Origin: Ancylostoma caninum
Lineage: Eukaryota; Nematoda; Chromadorea; Rhabditida; Ancylostomatidae
Direction of reading: 5' to 3'
Length of the DNA: 64,000 nucleotides
Assembly (NCBI GenBank): GCA_037903475.1
Contig: JBAJFG010000140.1
Location: forward strand, 1,364,001-1,428,000
This document shows, one piece after another, positions 1-12,680 of this stretch (its first letter is position 1; each line of letters starts with the position of its first letter). Both the position numbers and the translations under genes were made by a program. The notes below the pieces were generated by a model, which was not told where the DNA came from, made no database searches, and worked only from the letters and a program-made list of their open reading frames with translations.

Positions 1-679
1 TGTAAGCAAGAGAGACAAGTTGATATAAAATGTTATATGCTCTTTTCTGGTTAATTCGAGTTCTTTTAGAATGTCAATTTTAAAACCGACATTTAGAGAA
101 AACTGTAATGATTTCTCACATAACATAAGGAATATTAGATAAGAATAACTCTGAAATTTGAAAAAAAAACTGGACAAGAAAGGAGGAAAATATGAACCAA
201 TTAAGAAAGAACGATGAGGATTGTGCGAAGCAATGACAGAAAAAATTGGGCGAAATTTTTCTCTTCCAGGAAAGAGCGTTGTTGTAGTGTCATGAATATT
301 TCTACTCATGATTGCCAGCTAGTTTTAGATACGCGTGGGACGGATGAGCTTACACAATGGACGGCTGCTGAGGGATACCTCTTACGTGACGAGACAGTTG
401 GCGAAGTGAAGAGAGCACAGACATCCGGAAAAACTGCTAGGTGTTGAGGAGCCGGCGCTAGATTCACACAAATTCATGGTATCGCACTTATTCTGTGACA
501 GCTTTTGATCCCATGGGAAAAGAAAGAATAGTTTCGTGAACTAAAAGGGTGGGATTGCTTTTGGAGAGACGCTGGGCTTAGTTGAGGACTTTAAGAAAAG
601 CTCAACGATTTTCCACACTGTTCCAGGAGAAAAACTATTCCGAAAATATAAGGAATGGTGGACGAATTTTTGGAACATC

Positions 680-685
680 TTTATT
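680..685 (-). terminator. Poly(A) signal of the ion-channel gene
   Basis: AATAAA on the minus strand, about 43 bases past the channel stop codon. The rest of 1-727 shows no recognisable gene; short open frames there lack family similarity or splice support. Confidence 0.6.
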
Positions 686-727
686 AACACAAAATTTCCA
701 TCTTGCGACAAGGAACAAAGGAGTATA

Positions 728-3700
728 TCAATTGGTATTCACTAGTATCATGAGGTGTATGAAAGCTGCCAGGATCAGACAAAAACACAGGATGTTGTGC
801 ACGGACACCAATCGCCACATGGCAGACAACGCACTTCTCCTGAAATACGATTTTATGATGAAATCTAGTAGCAGTGCATGGCCCCAGACGATCCAGATTA
901 GCCTCTGATCTGCTGCTTGGTTCCCGGGACCGCCGGAAGTCTGCTTTACCTCTGTGTTTTGTCCTTTAGGTGCAGCAGCTGTGCGGAGGCGAGCATCTTT
1001 GTGAACGGATCATCCGGAAATATAAGTACGTAGAGCACTGAGTTAACTATCAGGATGAGACAGGTGAGGATGTAGATGGCTGGGAAAAGTGTACTGTACT
1101 TTACAGATGGTTACCTTTTTACCTTAGTGACATTTCTACCCGGTTTAGTACTCCCTTTAATCAGAAGTTTTTTTGTTGAGGAATAATGTTTTTGCCAGGA
1201 TGGATCATTGAGATTTTACCCTATTCCTGCCACCCACCAACATGTTTACCCCCGCGTGAGGTTGTCTCTACCCAACGACAACTCATGAGTATTCACAGCT
1301 ACGGGTGTGTGATTACATATCCTTCCAATGATGCATCGAGGCTCACAACAAAATGTCTATAAACAGTGTCCCCTGAGTTCCTTATTCAAAAATAGACCCT
1401 CCAAATGGAAGTCCTTCTTATAGATTTTTTTACGAACTTACTTTTTATTTCTAGCTCTACCATTTAAACATACATATATATGTACATACTACAAATGATG
1501 GATCTTTTCTTTGCAAATCATCTTGATAAGTTATTCCTGCAGAGGTCCCAACACAATTCCTTCCACCAATTTTACATTGGCATTACAACTTACTCATATT
1601 TGGAACTGTAGCCGTTCGTGGCAAAGAATTAGCTGCCAAACCCATCAAGAATACCAAAGCCATTATACCAGTCAGGCCGATGGTCAGCTGGAAAAAGTTA
1701 TTGTTTAAACCCAACCATGAGTGAACTCGATGTTTAACAATAGAGATGGCCTCTTTAAAACCCATGCCTTTTTTCGAGGCCCATTCTCGCAAGAGTAAAA
1801 GTAGGTAATTCTCCTTACCTTTCCAATGAGCTCAGCAGGATTCGCCATGAAGAGGCCGAGAATTATAATGAGTGTTAAGAGAAAACAAGGTATCAGTATG
1901 ATGGCCACATAATAGGCTGTAGTTCGTTTGATGACGATACTGTACTCGCCCTAAAATAATGCATGAGGGTAGTGAAAAGTAAAGAATACGAAAAAGAAAG
2001 AAAGGTGAGGACTACTCGTACCACTTGCATCTCATTCTCACGATCACCCTCGTATGCGATGAGATCTCGTACCGAAACATTTAGCACGTTCCACTCGCCA
2101 TTGCCCTGGATATATAGTAAGTATGATTTTCAGTTGCTGAACTTTTTGGGACAGGATATCTTAGCTATGGGCTTCTAATGGGAATGAAAAAAGGCTACAA
2201 AGTCGCAATGAATACATAGTATGAGAATGAAATCGAGAAAAAATCTAGTGCCAAGCATTTGACTCGAGGAAGGCAGTTTTCCAGACAAATAAGGGCATTT
2301 ATGTACAAGTGTTGTTATGCCGCCGACTAGAGGCTTTTAGTGAAGATACCCCATGCATCCTGATGTTTGGAGATGCCTATAATTTTCTTCCATTTATCAT
2401 TCATCCATTTTTCACAATTAAGAATACCAACTTTTCACTCGGCTTGTGATACTGACACGGCAAACTGAACAATTACTTCACAACTTTCAACCAAATTAGG
2501 CAATTTGTTAGTTCCTTCAAAAAACGAACCCATGAGCTGACATCCAGCCCTTCCACTATTCGATGCTCAGCGAAGATCTCTTCCAGGCCAGCACTGTTGC
2601 TGTAGATCCAGAACATACAGGTTTGAGTGTCGAAAGGAAACTTTTCCAGCTAAAATTATCTTCTCTGAACTGCGTCAAAGCTACTAGACTTAGTGGGGGA
2701 AGGTGTTAGTGAAAAAGCAGCTACCTTAAGCGTGCATGGCTGGCGAACAACAAGATTCCAGAACGAGGATACCAAGCCGAAATAGGTGATCTGTAACCTG
2801 CGTTTGTGCAAAGTAATGAATTTACCCCAAACGGCTTACATACATAGGAGTACTGCGTTTCTTCGGGTAGGCTTTCCTCGGTCTTCTCGCTAAAATGAGA
2901 AAGCAAACTGAACTGCATTTGGATTTGAAAAGGAAAAAAACCTTATCTGAAAGCTGTATTACAACCATTTAAAGGAGTAATAAGAGCTGAATTCTCATAA
3001 CGTTAAGTCGCAGCTGCATAAAATTTTGGGTAGAACGTTTCCCACGCGTGGTCAAATGGCTCACCTATTCCTGATGGTGAAGTCTGGAATCCATATCTGA
3101 CTCCTCCTCACGTAAATGTAGTTGATATCCGAAAAATTAGCAGGGTCCCACGCTAGACGGACATCCATCCATTCCTGAAACATCCAGAAGTACCTTGTTA
3201 AGGAATTACCTACTTAGGCGTTTACACTCTTCTCACCACACTGAACTCCAGTTGTACGTGCACTGACTGCGAGGCTTGGTCCTGGAACGGAATCGAAATC
3301 CTAGGATGAAGTCAAGTCTTTTTTGTGGTGGAAAACTTACAAGTTGAAGAAAACTGCCATCGATAAGCTCAAATGTGACTTTGAGGTTCGACATGTCACC
3401 TTTTGCATTGAGATATTGACGGGCTGGTATTGAATCGTTGTCTAAATACCCAGCTATTACGCAGTTTTCTTGTCGTCACTCATAATTTCTCAACTATTTT
3501 CCTGTCGTTGTCCATAATTTTTCTATTAAATTTTAAAGATTTTTTCGGCCAAAGAGAAGACTGAGAGCTTTCTAAAGAAGAATTGCGAAAGTAGGATGTT
3601 TTGGAAGGAATTATGGATTAAGCAAAGATACATTCAGAGTGAACCGGCGCTACATCTTTCTGGTAGTTTCTGAAGATTTGCTCGTATACCAGCTGATTTT

Positions 3701-3931
3701 GAATCAGGAAGTCCTGGTACTCGGGGACCATACCTTGGCATGGAACTGAAATTATAAAAAAAATTTGCAGAAAAAAAGAAAGATTAATAAGAAGAACTTC
3801 TTGAACGTATTGGCCTGTAGGCACACAAGTGATTTCTAACGAGTGACCCAAAAACCTGACTTACCACTTAGAAAAGCAGCAACTACGGACAAAACGAGGA
3901 TTTCTAAGACGGTCTGAGTTCTTAATGGCAT
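728..3931 (-). CDS. Cys-loop ligand-gated ion channel subunit (nematode lgc/acetylcholine-receptor-like)
   Basis: Subunit of a pentameric ligand-gated channel of the plasma membrane. Twelve exons join in phase to 397 aa: 3865-3931, 3632-3745, 3341-3453, 3237-3281, 3065-3174, 2725-2797, 2530-2649, 2022-2105, 1819-1950, 1594-1687, 950-1079, 728-839. Residues 1-22 are a signal/anchor. The extracellular domain has the EWMDVRLAW strand (about 114-122) and a perfect Cys-loop C171-x13-C185 containing FPFD. M1 is about 253-276, beginning after IKR; M2 about 287-308; M3 about 318-341; M4 about 374-394, with a very short M3-M4 loop. There is no vicinal Cys pair in loop C, so it is a non-alpha type. The M2 entrance reads ELIGKLTIG, which is neither the usual cationic GEK nor the anionic PAR signature. 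The ligand is unknown. The family call is firm; the exon 8 donor could be 3 bases away. Confidence 0.85.
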
Positions 3932-5513
3932 GCAGCTGTTTCCACTTGTGGAAATGCCGAGAATTTTTGACTCTTAACCTGATACTTCATCCGAAACCAA
4001 TTGCCGCCAATTGTGCAAACAAACTGCGTTCGAACTGGCCCTCGCAGTGAAACACAAGCGGAAAAATACGCTTGGCCTGGAGCGACCTCTGACCAACCTA
4101 AAATTATGTGCATGGGACGAAAAAAACATTCAACCTGGCCGATACACAAAAACACACTAAAACCTTATTCATCATTTGATTATTTATTTATTTACTTATT
4201 AGGTGCAAATACTTGTATTGGGTTAAGGAGAAAATCTATGGCTGAAGCTCCGTTTTTCTTCGATTAAGAAGAGGCTAACAGTGGGATTAATCCATTTTCC
4301 TCTTCATGACTCTATAAGGCATTACCAAATTCGTAATTTAGTCAATTTCAGGAATCGTGCAATAGTGTTTGCTACCTGCTATTGTGTTTTAGGTCGATCA
4401 GCTTCAATGTTGGCCTAAACCCCATGAGTTCCCTCGAACATTTAGCATCGGCTGATAGAGCGAATTCTCACTATTACTTAGTCAGTTTACTCTCATCTTC
4501 TCGACCAATCCTTGATATAAGTGACTTCACATATTCACTCTTTCATCTAGAATATTAGTATAGATCATGCCATTTAAGGTGCATCTGGGCACTGACAAGC
4601 TTATGTTGTCAGAGCATAGCAATAAAAGCAGTAAATAAGCAAGATATACTCGCGTCTGAATAAGCAAATATTTTGATATGCCAAGAAGGATGGGAAACTG
4701 TGTGATTCACCTGGGCGATGCTGACATGCTGACCGCAGTGCGGCCACCGCACTTAAAGTAAACCGCGGTGGCCGTCCAAAAAATTCTCGCCTGTCTTCAC
4801 GCTCATTTTCTGGATTCACGACCAATTACGGACATAAGAACCGAATTTTCTTTGTGACAAATGCTTTATTTCTCGTTTGTACTCATACTAGGCCAAACAG
4901 GCAAGTTAAGTAGGCAGATCTATTGTATTGCCTTACGTTTTGACTCAGTATTTGTTTTTGAAAACATAGAAGTGATCCGCAGATGCCACTTGTGTTCAAA
5001 AATCTCTTTCCTTCTAGAGATTGCTTCTTCAGAACGAATCAGGGAAAAAGGTATATCCACTCCAGACTCACTATTTATGCGGAGTAGTCAGCCCCAATCG
5101 TGACCGCCTTTACGGAAAAGTGAGCAGTGTCACATTTTCCACGTTTGATGTTATCCATAGGACGTATATACGTATAAGGATACAAAAAACCAATAGTTAC
5201 TTCGATAAATACTCATTGACATCGTTCACCTCTGTCACCTTTGTCCTCAGTCAGACCTAACTTACTTACCTTATAACTCGTTTCAAATTTCCCGTTTATT
5301 GAAATGAAGGAAAACAAGTGTCGAAATAAGAAGTGTTGACACAACATATTATTAGTGATTTATAAAAATTTTCCTAGCTAGTTCACTCGCCTATCATAGT
5401 AATGTATGATACATAATAATAAACAAGTTGGCAGCGCATGCATACATTACTTGTAAATACGAAGCTGGTTACATCGAAAACGCTTATATACAAACGGGAT
5501 TTCGGCATGCGAG
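3932..5513. other. Intergenic, no gene seen
   Basis: No frame with family similarity or matched splice signals. It holds AT-rich TTTATTTATTTACTTATT-like tracts near 4180 and a 10-bp GC-rich inverted repeat (cggccaccgc / gcggtggccg) near 4740-4775. Confidence 0.5.
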
Positions 5514-6498
5514 TCAATTAAAACAATCTATCGACTCTCCCGGAAATCTGCCGGCAAGATCTAGAGTGCCTATGTTGAACATGGCTCGTGGATGTGGACC
5601 ATATGTAATGTAGTTGTCAGGAATTGTGATGCCAAACTTCTTGTAGCAGGGCTGGAAGAACAAAATGAGTAAAGCAAAAAGAAAAGTTAAAGAGTGCAAT
5701 GAAAAAAAAGTAGGAAAAGCAGACAGAAGCATTGCTCACCCCGAAATAGTTACACTTGTGGTAAATGTTAACCTTGGGATCAATGTTCGTTATTTCCGTC
5801 TTGCTTCCCCATAGATAGAAACAACCAGTTATATCGGTTCTACCTTCGTCCATTAATCGATCGAGAACTGGAAATTAGGTAGTTACAGTGTCCGTCAATC
5901 ATTTTGCAAAATACGCTCATCTGCTCTTCGCGCCTCCCCCACCTACGCGGCGCGGCAGGCCAGCTGGGTGCTGTGGCGCTTTTGGGACGTTGCTGATATT
6001 GATGTCTCACTTAAGTCTGACCCATACTGACCCAAGCATTCCCGAATGAGGAATAAGACACGACGAAAATCGGCGGAAAGCCTCAATGTCGGCAACGCAC
6101 GGCAACCATAGCTCGCAGCTGATTTGCCGCGCCGCGTAGGTGGTGCGACGCGGCAGACCAGATGGGCGATTTTCTGTGAGGCAAAACCAACTGAGTATTG
6201 CCATAAATTTGTACTAGGCAACACACATCAGCATGGGTTTTCCGAAATTCAGTGTTTATCAAATGCAAACTTTGTTGCGAGTTAACTAGTTCCAATTCTT
6301 CAAGAATAATTATCAAAATTGATAAGGAAACTCACATATTTCCTTCTCATACAGCTTGACTTTCACCCCTGGAACTAGTATACCATTGCACAACAGTCGG
6401 CCAGCGACAGCCACCGATTGCCGTCTACCAATTCCGAATATGGCGAAGCACTGAGGCAGTGCAATAGCCACCAACAAGAACACGGTAGACGGTTTCAT
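5514..6498 (-). CDS. Transthyretin-like (TTL) secreted protein, copy A
   Basis: Nematode-specific secreted TTL family (Pfam Transthyretin-like). Members are small extracellular beta-sandwich proteins; one C. elegans member, TTR-52, bridges apoptotic cells to a phagocyte receptor, but no function is assigned here. Exons 6336-6498, 5740-5867 and 5514-5651 join with phases 1 and 0 to 142 aa. Residues 1-19 are a signal peptide ending QCFA. The mature start IFGIGRRQSVAV, then KVKLYEKE, GSKTEITNIDPKVNIYHKC and the C-terminal GESIDCFN, mark the family. It is the most diverged of three tandem copies; its third exon begins PCYKKFGITIPD. Intron 1 carries a GC-rich inverted-repeat element. Confidence 0.92.
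5938..6150. mobile_element. MITE with GC-rich terminal inverted repeats, in TTL-A intron 1
   Basis: Both ends carry the inverted repeat CCACCTACGCGGCGCGGCA, facing inward, around about 170 bp of unique sequence. No coding capacity. Just outside the right end lies a partial second copy of the adjoining motif (gcggcagaccagatgg versus gcggcaggccagctgg), so the real boundary may be some 30 bp further. Confidence 0.6.
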
Positions 6499-6733
6499 CT
6501 GAAAAGACCTATATTCAAGTTTGTAATATCCATTCGTACTCTGCTGAAGAGGTGAAAAATGACTGCATAGCAAGAGCTGAGTTTGAATTTCGTAAGAGTA
6601 GGACATGTGATCGGAGTTCTCTAAGTTAACCGGGACCGGTTCGCAGTTAGTTTCTATGAATAATCGAAAAAGAGTCATCAATCATTGTTGCAAACCTCCT
6701 TATGTTTACCTTCCTCTTTGATTCATAGGTATC

Positions 6734-6946
6734 TCAGCAAGAAAAGGGAAGCCCGGGAATGAGGAAATACTGCAAGGGTGCGCAAGTGATATCAATCGTG
6801 GTATGCACGATAACCTTTTCGGCCACTACTACTTCTCTGACATGGGGTATATTTCCTTTGCGACAGAATTCGATGGACTTGGAAACAAGGAACGGAGCTA
6901 GGTAGAGCTGGAGGTCGCTGATTTCTACAAACAAGGTTTCCTTGCA
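6734..6946 (-). CDS. Candidate terminal exon, unrecognised
   Basis: A 71-codon open stretch follows a good acceptor (ATCTTTCAG) and ends in a stop. The peptide begins CKETLFVEISDLQLYLAP and ends LIPGLPFSC. I do not recognise it, and no upstream exon could be linked with confidence; another open minus-strand frame at 7595-7930 (DFHIIDDGDCFYP) might belong to the same gene. It lies 236 bp upstream of TTL-A. It could equally be a chance frame. Confidence 0.25.
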   Translation of the reverse strand, partial: CKETLFVEISDLQLYLAPFLVSKSIEFCRKGNIPHVREVVVAEKVIVHTTIDITCAPLQYFLIPGLPFSC

Positions 6947-6992
6947 CTGAAAGATCATGTACAGTGGACGGCAATGGCTGTGGCCCATTCGC

Positions 6993-7197
6993 GTCCTCGA
7001 GAAGGACGCAACGCGACCGCGCCGCGCGCAATGGGATCGGTGTCGTCGCCGCCTGAATGCTATTTCTAGGGTCTTTTCTTCCCGATTTGCTCGAAAATCC
7101 TTAAAATCGTGTAGAAAAGCTGCTAATTGTATAACAGCAGCAGAATACCTAAGTTACGGCGCGCGCGGCGCGGTTTTGCGAGGTCTTTCTCGAGGCC
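6993..7197. mobile_element. MITE with GC-rich terminal inverted repeats
   Basis: Inverted arms share CCTCGAGAA followed by ACCGCGCCGCGCGC. The arms are imperfect (about 35 bp each) and surround about 130 bp without coding capacity. It belongs to the same GC-rich style as the element in TTL-A intron 1 but has a different end sequence. Confidence 0.5.
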
Positions 7198-8981
7198 GCA
7201 GATAGGCCAACGCCATTGATGTCCACTATAATCTGATAAGTGGATGCTTGTTGGAGCCAGGTCTGTACTACCCATACCTTACGTTTCCAAAAATTTCCCC
7301 ATAAAGTCAACGTTTTTCCATAGGGATCGCTTACCCGTTAGTGTGCACATGCGAAAGTGAGAAAAAAAAGGTCTAATATGGGAGTCATGAGATGACAACC
7401 TTGCAAACCAACAGTGGTTAGCGTAATTGGTTATGGTACAAATCATCTAATAATACGAGAAGTAGACCTCCAGAAGTCCTGCAGCAAAAGTCATGTGACG
7501 CAGGTGACATCATGTAGATATTAGTGCATTTATTTTATAGATTATGAAATCCTTGTGATACAAGATATAGTGGAACGGACAAAGACCCGTTCAGCTAATG
7601 TGCGGCGATCTGCACGCTGAACGCATGAAAATAGCTTAGAAAAGCGATGAACAGCTCATCGGGTTTCAAGTGCTCAGTATTTTCACTGAAATTGAAATCG
7701 GATGCTGAATCAATGTAAACAAACGCAACGAGTTTGACCTTTTTTGCTGTGCTCTTCAGAGAACCTGAAGGAGAACGTCTCGCAAACACATTATGAGTAA
7801 CAGTGAAGCAGAAGGAACGCGATGAAATCGCGTACTTGAATATGATCACTGTCCAAAAATATATGATATGATAAAGGGGATAGAAACAATCTCCATCATC
7901 AATGATGTGGAAATCTGCACTTGCTTCCAACTCAAGTGTGTAGTCGTCGCCTTAATGTTAGGCCTTCAGACGGGAACAGGTGTGGCAACGTTGTGTCTTT
8001 CTATAAAAAGTACAACAAACATGTGACACGCCCAAAATGGTAAACGGCGGTATACTGCACTATGTGCTCCTGTTCATTTTGTATGGGAAGGAAAGGAGTT
8101 TTGGTTTTGATGTAGTGGAGAATTCTGGTTTGTTTTGGTTTCTTTCAAACAATTAATGTGGTTATTCAAAAGGTAAAAGACGAATTATTGAGTGCAGCTT
8201 TTTCTTCAGTGTGCAGGTTCACATGTATGGCCAAAATCAAGAAAATTTATGTAATAGAAGTCCACTAGGATGAGCATTCAGCGTAGTGGTATTTTTATTT
8301 TATTTTATTTATTTATTTCTGCATAATTTAAGTGCTCTAGATATTACATTCAAACTTCACAGCAATAACGCTCTTATGCATAGTACTATTGAGGAACTTC
8401 AGAGTAAAAAAAAAACAAAGCAAGGCTAATAATTATTGCCTGTACGTTGGAGGTGTTCAGGCTTGCAAATTACTTTTTAATGGCACCTAGGAGGTGCAAG
8501 AGGAAAGCGATTGTTTGATTAATCATAAAAAAGGGCTGCCACTACGTCATGTAAGCTTCATTGAAAATAAGAAGGTAAATGGTGCTAGGGATAACACCAC
8601 TTTCCACGAGCATACGAGCATGCGCGAAAAATCGTACACAGGGTTTTTGGATGTTAGGTACGACTTACCTCAAGAAGAAAGCCTGTGTAGATGTGGCAGG
8701 ACTAGTATCGCCATAGGCTGACAGACACAGCTAGGCGCGAAATGCTTCGCAGCAAGACTCGGTAAGCAAGCGTAGGAACAGCCCAGAACGACAGGCCCAC
8801 AACATGAAGAGAAGTTCAGGTCTCTGAAAGTTCCTCTGCGTCATCGATGGATCTCGTGTACTATGCTTACAATGGAACACTAAAAATTTCCTATGCAACT
8901 CAGGATTAGAGATAAAAAATCAAACATCTGCTAATTATCAGGGGTGAACAAAAAGTTACATGCAGGTTCAAGATAGAGTCT
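7198..8981. other. Intergenic, no confirmed gene
   Basis: Contains an unassigned 111-codon minus frame at 7595-7930 and a TTTTATTTTATTTATTTATT low-complexity tract near 8290-8320. Nothing else is recognised. Confidence 0.4.
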
Positions 8982-9774
8982 TCACACCACATCATTCATA
9001 TCCATCAGCTCTAGTAGATCAACACTGTTCAATCTGCGTCTGAGCGCGGATGAGTTCTCAACGGCAAGAAGGTTAGGAGGAAGCTTGTTCAGCATCGTAG
9101 CAACTCTGTTGGCGAAAGCATTTTGATAAAACTTGTGCTGGAATCGGCCATATCTGCGAACATCGAGATTAAAACTTGCTCTACGGGAGTTAATATGTCG
9201 GAAAATCCAAAATTTTGAAGCCTTGCAACATATCTCACCACGTAGTATTTTGAATCCAGTCAAAACATCAGCCTGAACTCTTCTGGCGTATAATGTCTTC
9301 AGTCCAAGTTTTCCCAAGCGCGATTTATACTCTGGCAAAGTGCGGGGGTATCCCGAATCTGGATATGCCCGAAAAAATACCAGCTTCGTGAACATTCTTC
9401 GTACTTTCTCAATTTTTTCAATGTCTTTTTTAGGAGTGGGATTCCAAACCGGGCTACAGTATTCTAGCACCGGAACGATATACGCTTTGTATAATCGGAC
9501 TAGAACGGTGGGATCTGTTGTGTGTATATATCGGAAAAGCGAAAAAACTGACTTGGTAGCTGTAGCAGTAATTCTACTAATATGTTTTTCAAACCTGAGT
9601 GATGAACATACATATTTGTACTCCGAGATCTCGAACTTCGGTTTTGAAATCAAGAGTATAACAAGATTGTTGATTGATATTAGATATTTCGCCCAAAAGG
9701 ATTGCTTGACTTTTAAAAGTATTTGGTTGATAAGCAATGTCCGTCTCCTTATATGTAATTTCAATTCTCAGCAT
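8982..9774 (-). pseudogene. Non-LTR retrotransposon reverse transcriptase, 3' fragment, frameshifted
   Basis: Minus-strand translation matches the end of the palm and thumb of LINE-type reverse transcriptases: TEVRDLGV in one frame (about 9590-9650), then, after a frameshift near 9600, FEKHISRI, YIVPVLEYCSPVWNP and KIEKVRRMFTKLVF, in a 260-codon frame ending at 8982. The catalytic YADD and the endonuclease are absent. This is a dead 5'-truncated copy, as is usual for LINE insertions; the exact clade (CR1/Jockey-like) cannot be fixed by eye. Confidence 0.8.
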
Positions 9775-11352
9775 TCGTTCGTGTGGATTTCTTCGGTGCG
9801 GTATTGTTTCGAGGACGAAACTTCATTTGACCCTGATGAAATTATTCAATCTTAGTGGCAAATGCTTCCAGAAACGTGGAGTCGTCTGTGAAGAGATTAC
9901 TTCCGCGCCATCGTAGGCGACCACTTCGATTTCTTTGGGTCACTTTTCGCTAGTGATGGGAGAATTCATAAAATTTAGTTGTTGATTTTATTCATTTGCG
10001 AGTGGAAAATCATTTTTTAGAGACAGAATTGTCAACTTGCTCTCTAACGCTAGATTGGGATCTTTTCATTAGTCTCTATAATTTTGGACCACAGTGTAGT
10101 ATAGGGAAGAATGTTTGAAACTTTGAGGACCTGTGGGAACAATTTAATTGAGATGAAAATCTGTCTGAATCTCGCATACAACTCTCGAAAAAAAAGGCCG
10201 CGGAGGGAAGGTGCGGTCACGTGCTTCTTCGAGCAACAACACCTTCAAAACTTCTGCGCTAAATTTCTGAATAGAATATTAAATATCACACCTAGAACTA
10301 GGCGAGTCTTGTCTAGCGGTCGACCGCTCGTCTCTTGTTCTCGGTAATAGTTTGGCACGGCACGAATGAAAAAAAGAAACGGTGAAAGAAATCATGACTA
10401 ACGTTACATTGTTACACTGTTCAACTTTGAAACGAAACGCAGTAACAGTAACAAAACAACTGGGAGGGAAACACCCAGTAACATCCCACACTCTCTGAAC
10501 TGGCGCTGACGTCACCGGTGGACGAGAGCTATCATCTACAGTTGTGGAGTTCTCAGTTTAGAAAATTAAATTTCCTGGATGAGTGAAGAAAATGAATACC
10601 CCTGTATAACTATTTTTGGATACAGGAGTCCTCTATTATTTTCACAACAATGTGAGCCAATCACTTTTTCCGAATACTTTCTGAGCCTGTCGCAAAAGGT
10701 AGTAAACATTTGTTGATTGGCTGTACCTCCCAAGGTCTAAAGGAAATAGGCACTCAAGCTTTCCTCCTTTTGGCAACACATGAGCAACGATGGCGGTAAT
10801 TGAGGGGAGAATAGCAGTAACTGGAAAAAGATGCCGTTAGCCTTTGTACTCGGCATCTTATGGAGCACGTTCCTGCTGCATAGCGTTCGCAACTAGAGAG
10901 TGATACGAATTTCAATAGCAAGCTGGGACGAGAGCGATCCAACTTGTCATCCGAGCAGGATCGCCGTCAAGCAGATTCACCGTTTCGTCGCCGTAGGTCT
11001 CGCTGATAGCGCCGAAACCCGCCAACACTTCAAGCCCCTTGGAAGGCACATGTGAAGGACTCCGTATACCAGCTTAGTAGGTCCGCCAACGTTTCCAAGG
11101 TCCACGAGCCAGAAGCAGGGGTCAGTGCTTGGGACGATAATTGCATAAAGTAATAACCTATGAATGTTTTTGTAATCAGTAACATAATGAAAAAAAACTT
11201 AAATATCTGCGCTACTAACACAGCCTGCCTTTTTTGTACATTCGTTGTTGTAGAGAAGGAAAACTCAGTCTGGAATTGATGTCATTGATGTTACCTTAAA
11301 GACTTTTTGGGAGGTGTTCTACCTCAACTCTATTTCATATGGCAAAAATGAA
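9775..11352. other. Intergenic, no gene seen
   Basis: Only short frames without similarity. No transposon ends were recognised by eye. Confidence 0.4.
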
Positions 11353-11358
11353 TTTATT
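11353..11358 (-). terminator. Poly(A) signal of TTL-B
   Basis: AATAAA on the minus strand, 60 bases downstream of the TTL-B stop codon. Confidence 0.55.
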
Positions 11359-11417
11359 CAAACTTTTCTCGTCTCATTTTCGGAAGAACAATTATACAAG
11401 CACTTTGTAATTCTAAA

Positions 11418-12680
11418 TCAGTTCAAGCAGTCTATAGATTCTCCTTTGAATTTGCCAGCAAGGTTAATCCGTCCAATATCAAAGGTGAATTGTGGATGAT
11501 GGCCACAGCTGATGTACATGTCCGGAATAGAGATCGCGATCTTTTTGTAGCAAGGCTGAAATGTTCGAGCTTTGCGATCTGAACACTTGCAACGAAGCTG
11601 TGTCACACAAATAAGTTCCTCAATGTGAGAAAAAATGGCCTCTTTGGTCTTTCCTCAGCAACTCATTGCAGAAGAATTCAATAAAAGTAAAATAGGAGAA
11701 TTGCTTACCCCATTATAATTACATTTGTGATAGATGTTGACTTTAGGGTCAATGTTGGTGATTTCCGTTTTGCTTCCGGAGAGGTAGAAGCTCCCTGCTG
11801 AATCCGTCCTGCTCTCGTCCAGCTTCTTATCGAAAACTATAAAAAAGAAATGAATAGACTTTGAAGATTTTTCACCGCATTTGGGAGTCCATTTTTCAAT
11901 CAAATACTGCGAAAAAAAATGAAAAGAAAAAGGAGCTCATGTTCAGAACAAGCTTCGACAGATCTGCCTTGGAGTAACACTAATGTTTTGATTTCGGCGA
12001 AATTTTTTCAAACACGTGTTATTGCTCCAGAAGAAATAGGCCTATTGACGGTTCTCGTTTTTCTCGTTCTCGTTCATTCATTTCAAGATAAATTTACTGC
12101 TGGAAAAGAGGGAACTACATATGAAAAATTATCCAGTTCTACGATGGTAGTATCGGTGTAAAATTTCAGCCAGCTGTGTAGGAGGCATAGATACTCGATA
12201 TCTGCATAGACAAGGCTCTACTTTTATCATTTATTTGATTGTTTACTTATTTACCTGTTTACATATATATTTATTTATTCACCTAATTATTTACTTATTT
12301 ATTTACTTATGAAGAAAGAGGTGCGCCAAAAAAGCACGTTCAGAAAATGAAATAATGCCCACTAAACACTAAGGTAGGATAGCTCCACGCCAGACTGAAA
12401 CAGTAAAAATGAATGATTAGGAATGTACTTCACTTGTTTTAGCGATGGTGAATTTTTTACGAGAGAAATAACCAAATCTTTTTCGGAGAAAGCTTTGATA
12501 CTCAATGTAGTACTTACGGAATTCCTTCTCGTAGAGCTTGACCTTCACATTCGATGCTGGTTTTCCATCGCATTCCAAGGTACCTTGTACAGCAACTGAC
12601 TGTGTTCGACCAAATCCAAATAAGCAGAAAGAATACGGTAATAAGGCCGCTAATGAAAGAAGCACTGCTAACAATTTCAT
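11418..12680 (-). CDS. Transthyretin-like (TTL) secreted protein, copy B
   Basis: Exons 12518-12680, 11709-11836 and 11418-11555 have exactly the lengths (163, 128, 138) and phases of copy A and give 142 aa. The signal peptide is MKLLAVLLSLAALLPYSFC, followed by LFGFGRTQSVAVQG and KVKLYEKEF. Exon 2 carries GSFYLSGSKTEITNIDPKVN and HKCNYNG. Exon 3 carries PCYKKIAISIPD and ends GESIDCLN. It is closer to copy C than to copy A: exon 2 of B and C is nearly identical at the DNA level, suggesting a later duplication or gene conversion. The promoter block upstream is shared with copy C. Confidence 0.93.

Noticed and set aside
9340..9855. 171-codon plus-strand frame
   Set aside because: Antisense to the reverse transcriptase fragment, which has clear family motifs on the minus strand.
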